Shown here one piece after another: positions 62,693-64,000 of a DNA stretch of 64,000 nt. The notes under the pieces were generated by a model. The model saw nothing but the letters and a program-made list of their open reading frames with translations, did not search any database and had not been told where the DNA came from. This DNA is from Betaproteobacteria bacterium. Lineage in GTDB: Bacteria > Pseudomonadota > Gammaproteobacteria > Burkholderiales > Casimicrobiaceae. The first letter of the stretch is position 1; each line of letters starts with the position of its first letter. The position numbers were made by a program, and so were the translations under genes. Where the stretch lies: assembly GCA_016717855.1 (NCBI GenBank), contig JADKEV010000032.1:1-64000 (forward strand). Direction: 5' to 3'.

Positions 62693-63568
62693 TCACCGCT
62701 TTGCTACGCCAGTAGTCAAGCCAATCTCAAACTGCTCAAGCAGTTTTTCCGCCTCCGCGATCGAGTCATCAACAGCTTGGAGTTGCTTCGCCATGTCGGT
62801 GACGAGCGAGTCTCGGCGGATGGAATCACTGAGCAGGATCAAGGCCTGTTCGAGGACCAACGGCGAGGCCAGTCGACGGACATCCAACCCCAGTAGACGC
62901 GGGCTGGCAGTGTAAAGGTCGAAGTCGACAGCTTCGAGTACGGCAGACTCATTGCCATAGAGCCGACCCTGGTTGCCCGCCATGTGATATCTGCGGAGCA
63001 AGATGACAAGGTCCTGAGCATCCTTGGGCGTCTCGGCACGGCGGTCGTCCCAGGCAAAGAGCTTGAGCAGAGCAAGGCCGGGGAGCGAAGCAATGGGCAC
63101 AGACAGGTCAGATTCCACTGTTACCGTTACTGCCGCGGCCAGGACATCCTCGTAGCCGACAACATTCATTATTACTTGCATATCCGGTGGCCAAGCGATG
63201 ACATGGGGCGGCCTTTCCACGCCACGGAAAGGCAGAATGTCGACAGGGTATCCGGCATCCTCTCCTTGAGCGCGGTAGTAGAGCCGGTGCGCGGCCTTTT
63301 CAGCCGGAGTGAAATTTCCAGTCGCGGCCAACTCTTCCTTGATGAGCTTGAACTGGTCCCAGTCCTCCACGGCTATCGCAAAGTCCACGTCACGGGTGGC
63401 ACGCCCTGTGTCGATGCCGAATACGTTGGTCAGCAGTATGTCGCGAGCCATCGCCCCTGCGACAAAGTACGGCAATCCGAGCCCTTGCGTGGTTTCTGCG
63501 ATCGCCCGAAGCACCGCCAGGGTCATCGTATCGATCGGACGATCAGGTCTTGCGAAGTGCGTCGTCAA
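62693..63568 (-). CDS. AbiEii-type nucleotidyltransferase toxin
   Basis: A 291-residue protein of the AbiEii/AbiGii nucleotidyltransferase group. The nucleotidyltransferase patch is GAMARDILLTNVFG then RATRDVDFAIAVEDW with the D-x-D pair of this fold. YPVDILPFRG follows, with a third acidic residue. Such enzymes act in type IV toxin-antitoxin and abortive-infection systems, modifying tRNA or related targets. It overlaps the upstream antitoxin gene by 26 bases (63543-63568), so the two are translationally linked. Confidence 0.82.
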   Translation of the reverse strand: MTTHFARPDRPIDTMTLAVLRAIAETTQGLGLPYFVAGAMARDILLTNVFGIDTGRATRDVDFAIAVEDWDQFKLIKEELAATGNFTPAEKAAHRLYYRAQGEDAGYPVDILPFRGVERPPHVIAWPPDMQVIMNVVGYEDVLAAAVTVTVESDLSVPIASLPGLALLKLFAWDDRRAETPKDAQDLVILLRRYHMAGNQGRLYGNESAVLEAVDFDLYTASPRLLGLDVRRLASPLVLEQALILLSDSIRRDSLVTDMAKQLQAVDDSIAEAEKLLEQFEIGLTTGVAKR

Positions 63569-64000
63569 TGTACTTCTCGCGAATCAGTTTAGCCACTTCA
63601 AGGTTTCGCGGATCCAGCGTCGCAATCAGGTCTGCGTAGGCCAGGTAAGGCGGAACGACGTCGACATGGTCCTGATCGCCCGGGAGCCGCCAGAAAGCAT
63701 CGAGAATTTCGATGTCGCCCTGTGGATCGGCACGCAGGTGGTTCGCGACTACAAGTTTGGCGAGCGCCCCCACAGGCTTTGCACGGTCTTGCTCGGGTTC
63801 AATGTACAGCGTGCATGTCGCCGGCTTCAGGTGCTTGGTCAGTCGATGAGCCGCGACTTCGCCACCCCAGTACGCAGGCAGATCCGTGAGGTCCGCATTT
63901 TTCCACCACGCAGGATTTTCCGCGCGGAACCGGCGCGGGTTCAGCTTGGGCCGCAGTTTGATCGGATAAGTGGTAACCCATTCGTCGAACAGGCGCATCG
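63543..64000 (-). CDS. AbiEi-family antitoxin (cut by window end)
   Basis: The last 152 residues of a longer protein, open to the end of the window. It carries the AbiEi/type IV antitoxin C-terminal domain: YPIKLRPKLNPRRFRAENPAWW, YWGGEVAAHRLTKHLKPATCTLYIEP and RADPQGDIEILDAFW, read in parts. AbiEi proteins have an N-terminal wHTH that represses the operon, and that part is outside the window. Together with the nucleotidyltransferase it forms an AbiE-type phage-defence or stability module. Confidence 0.82.
   Translation of the reverse strand, partial: MRLFDEWVTTYPIKLRPKLNPRRFRAENPAWWKNADLTDLPAYWGGEVAAHRLTKHLKPATCTLYIEPEQDRAKPVGALAKLVVANHLRADPQGDIEILDAFWRLPGDQDHVDVVPPYLAYADLIATLDPRNLEVAKLIREKYIDDALRKT

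Overview
The window is GC-rich chromosomal DNA with the gene content of a betaproteobacterium, most like Burkholderiales. Pointers to this are a NarK1-NarK2-type fused transporter, DUF1800/DUF1501 and DUF5648 secreted proteins, an IPTL-CTERM-type surface protein, a FeoAB locus followed by a small Cys-rich protein, and FNR-type sites. The placement is inferred from gene families, not from a marker gene. No rRNA, tRNA, CRISPR array or complete insertion sequence was seen.

Region by region. 1-4.6 kb: tail of an acyl-CoA dehydrogenase, then an extradiol dioxygenase, an MhpA-like flavin hydroxylase, an exported methyltransferase and a membrane protein. 4.8-12.1 kb (minus): HpcH/HpaI aldolase, a FadB-type beta-oxidation protein, class 3 lipase, cysteine synthase, protoporphyrinogen oxidase and a diheme cytochrome c with an FNR-type box upstream. 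12.4-15.4 kb (plus): GlcG-like heme-binding protein, Asp/Glu racemase and a PAS-GGDEF diguanylate cyclase. 15.7-22.1 kb: secreted beta-propeller protein, DUF1800 and DUF1501. 22.0-24.6 kb (minus): feoA-feoB-DUF6587 behind a Fur-like box. 24.9-26.1 kb: ManD/RspA enolase-superfamily dehydratase. 26.4-33.7 kb: a giant secreted NHL/RHS protein split by three frameshifts. 34-39.5 kb: racemase, D-amino-acid dehydrogenase, MFS transporter, HIT protein and metK. 39.5-48.8 kb: AI-2E-type transporter, HicAB, DUF454, an SBBP-repeat protein with a dockerin-like end, acyl-CoA dehydrogenase and fused NarK. 49-64 kb is accessory: a broken antitoxin-PIN unit, a scar of a lost MazEF unit, a tandem HD-GYP/LuxR regulator with a leaderless solute-binding protein, MazEF, a YbjN/TY-Chap-like protein, an IPTL-CTERM protein, RelE/XRE, a NERD-helicase, remnants of CopG/BrnT and DUF2075 genes, an HNH endonuclease, a HIT-gene remnant and an AbiE-type pair cut by the window edge.

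The most striking non-coding feature is a dispersed element of about 137-151 bp with roughly 31-bp terminal inverted repeats and conserved subterminal sequence. Six full-length copies plus solo, nested and rearranged ends sit between genes across the whole window. It looks like a MITE or BIME family. Its ends translate into spurious small ORFs that should not be annotated.

The visible frameshifts concentrate in accessory genes (RHS protein, PIN toxin, CopG antitoxin, DUF2075), while the housekeeping-type genes are intact. This suggests real decay in those loci, although indel errors in the assembly remain possible.
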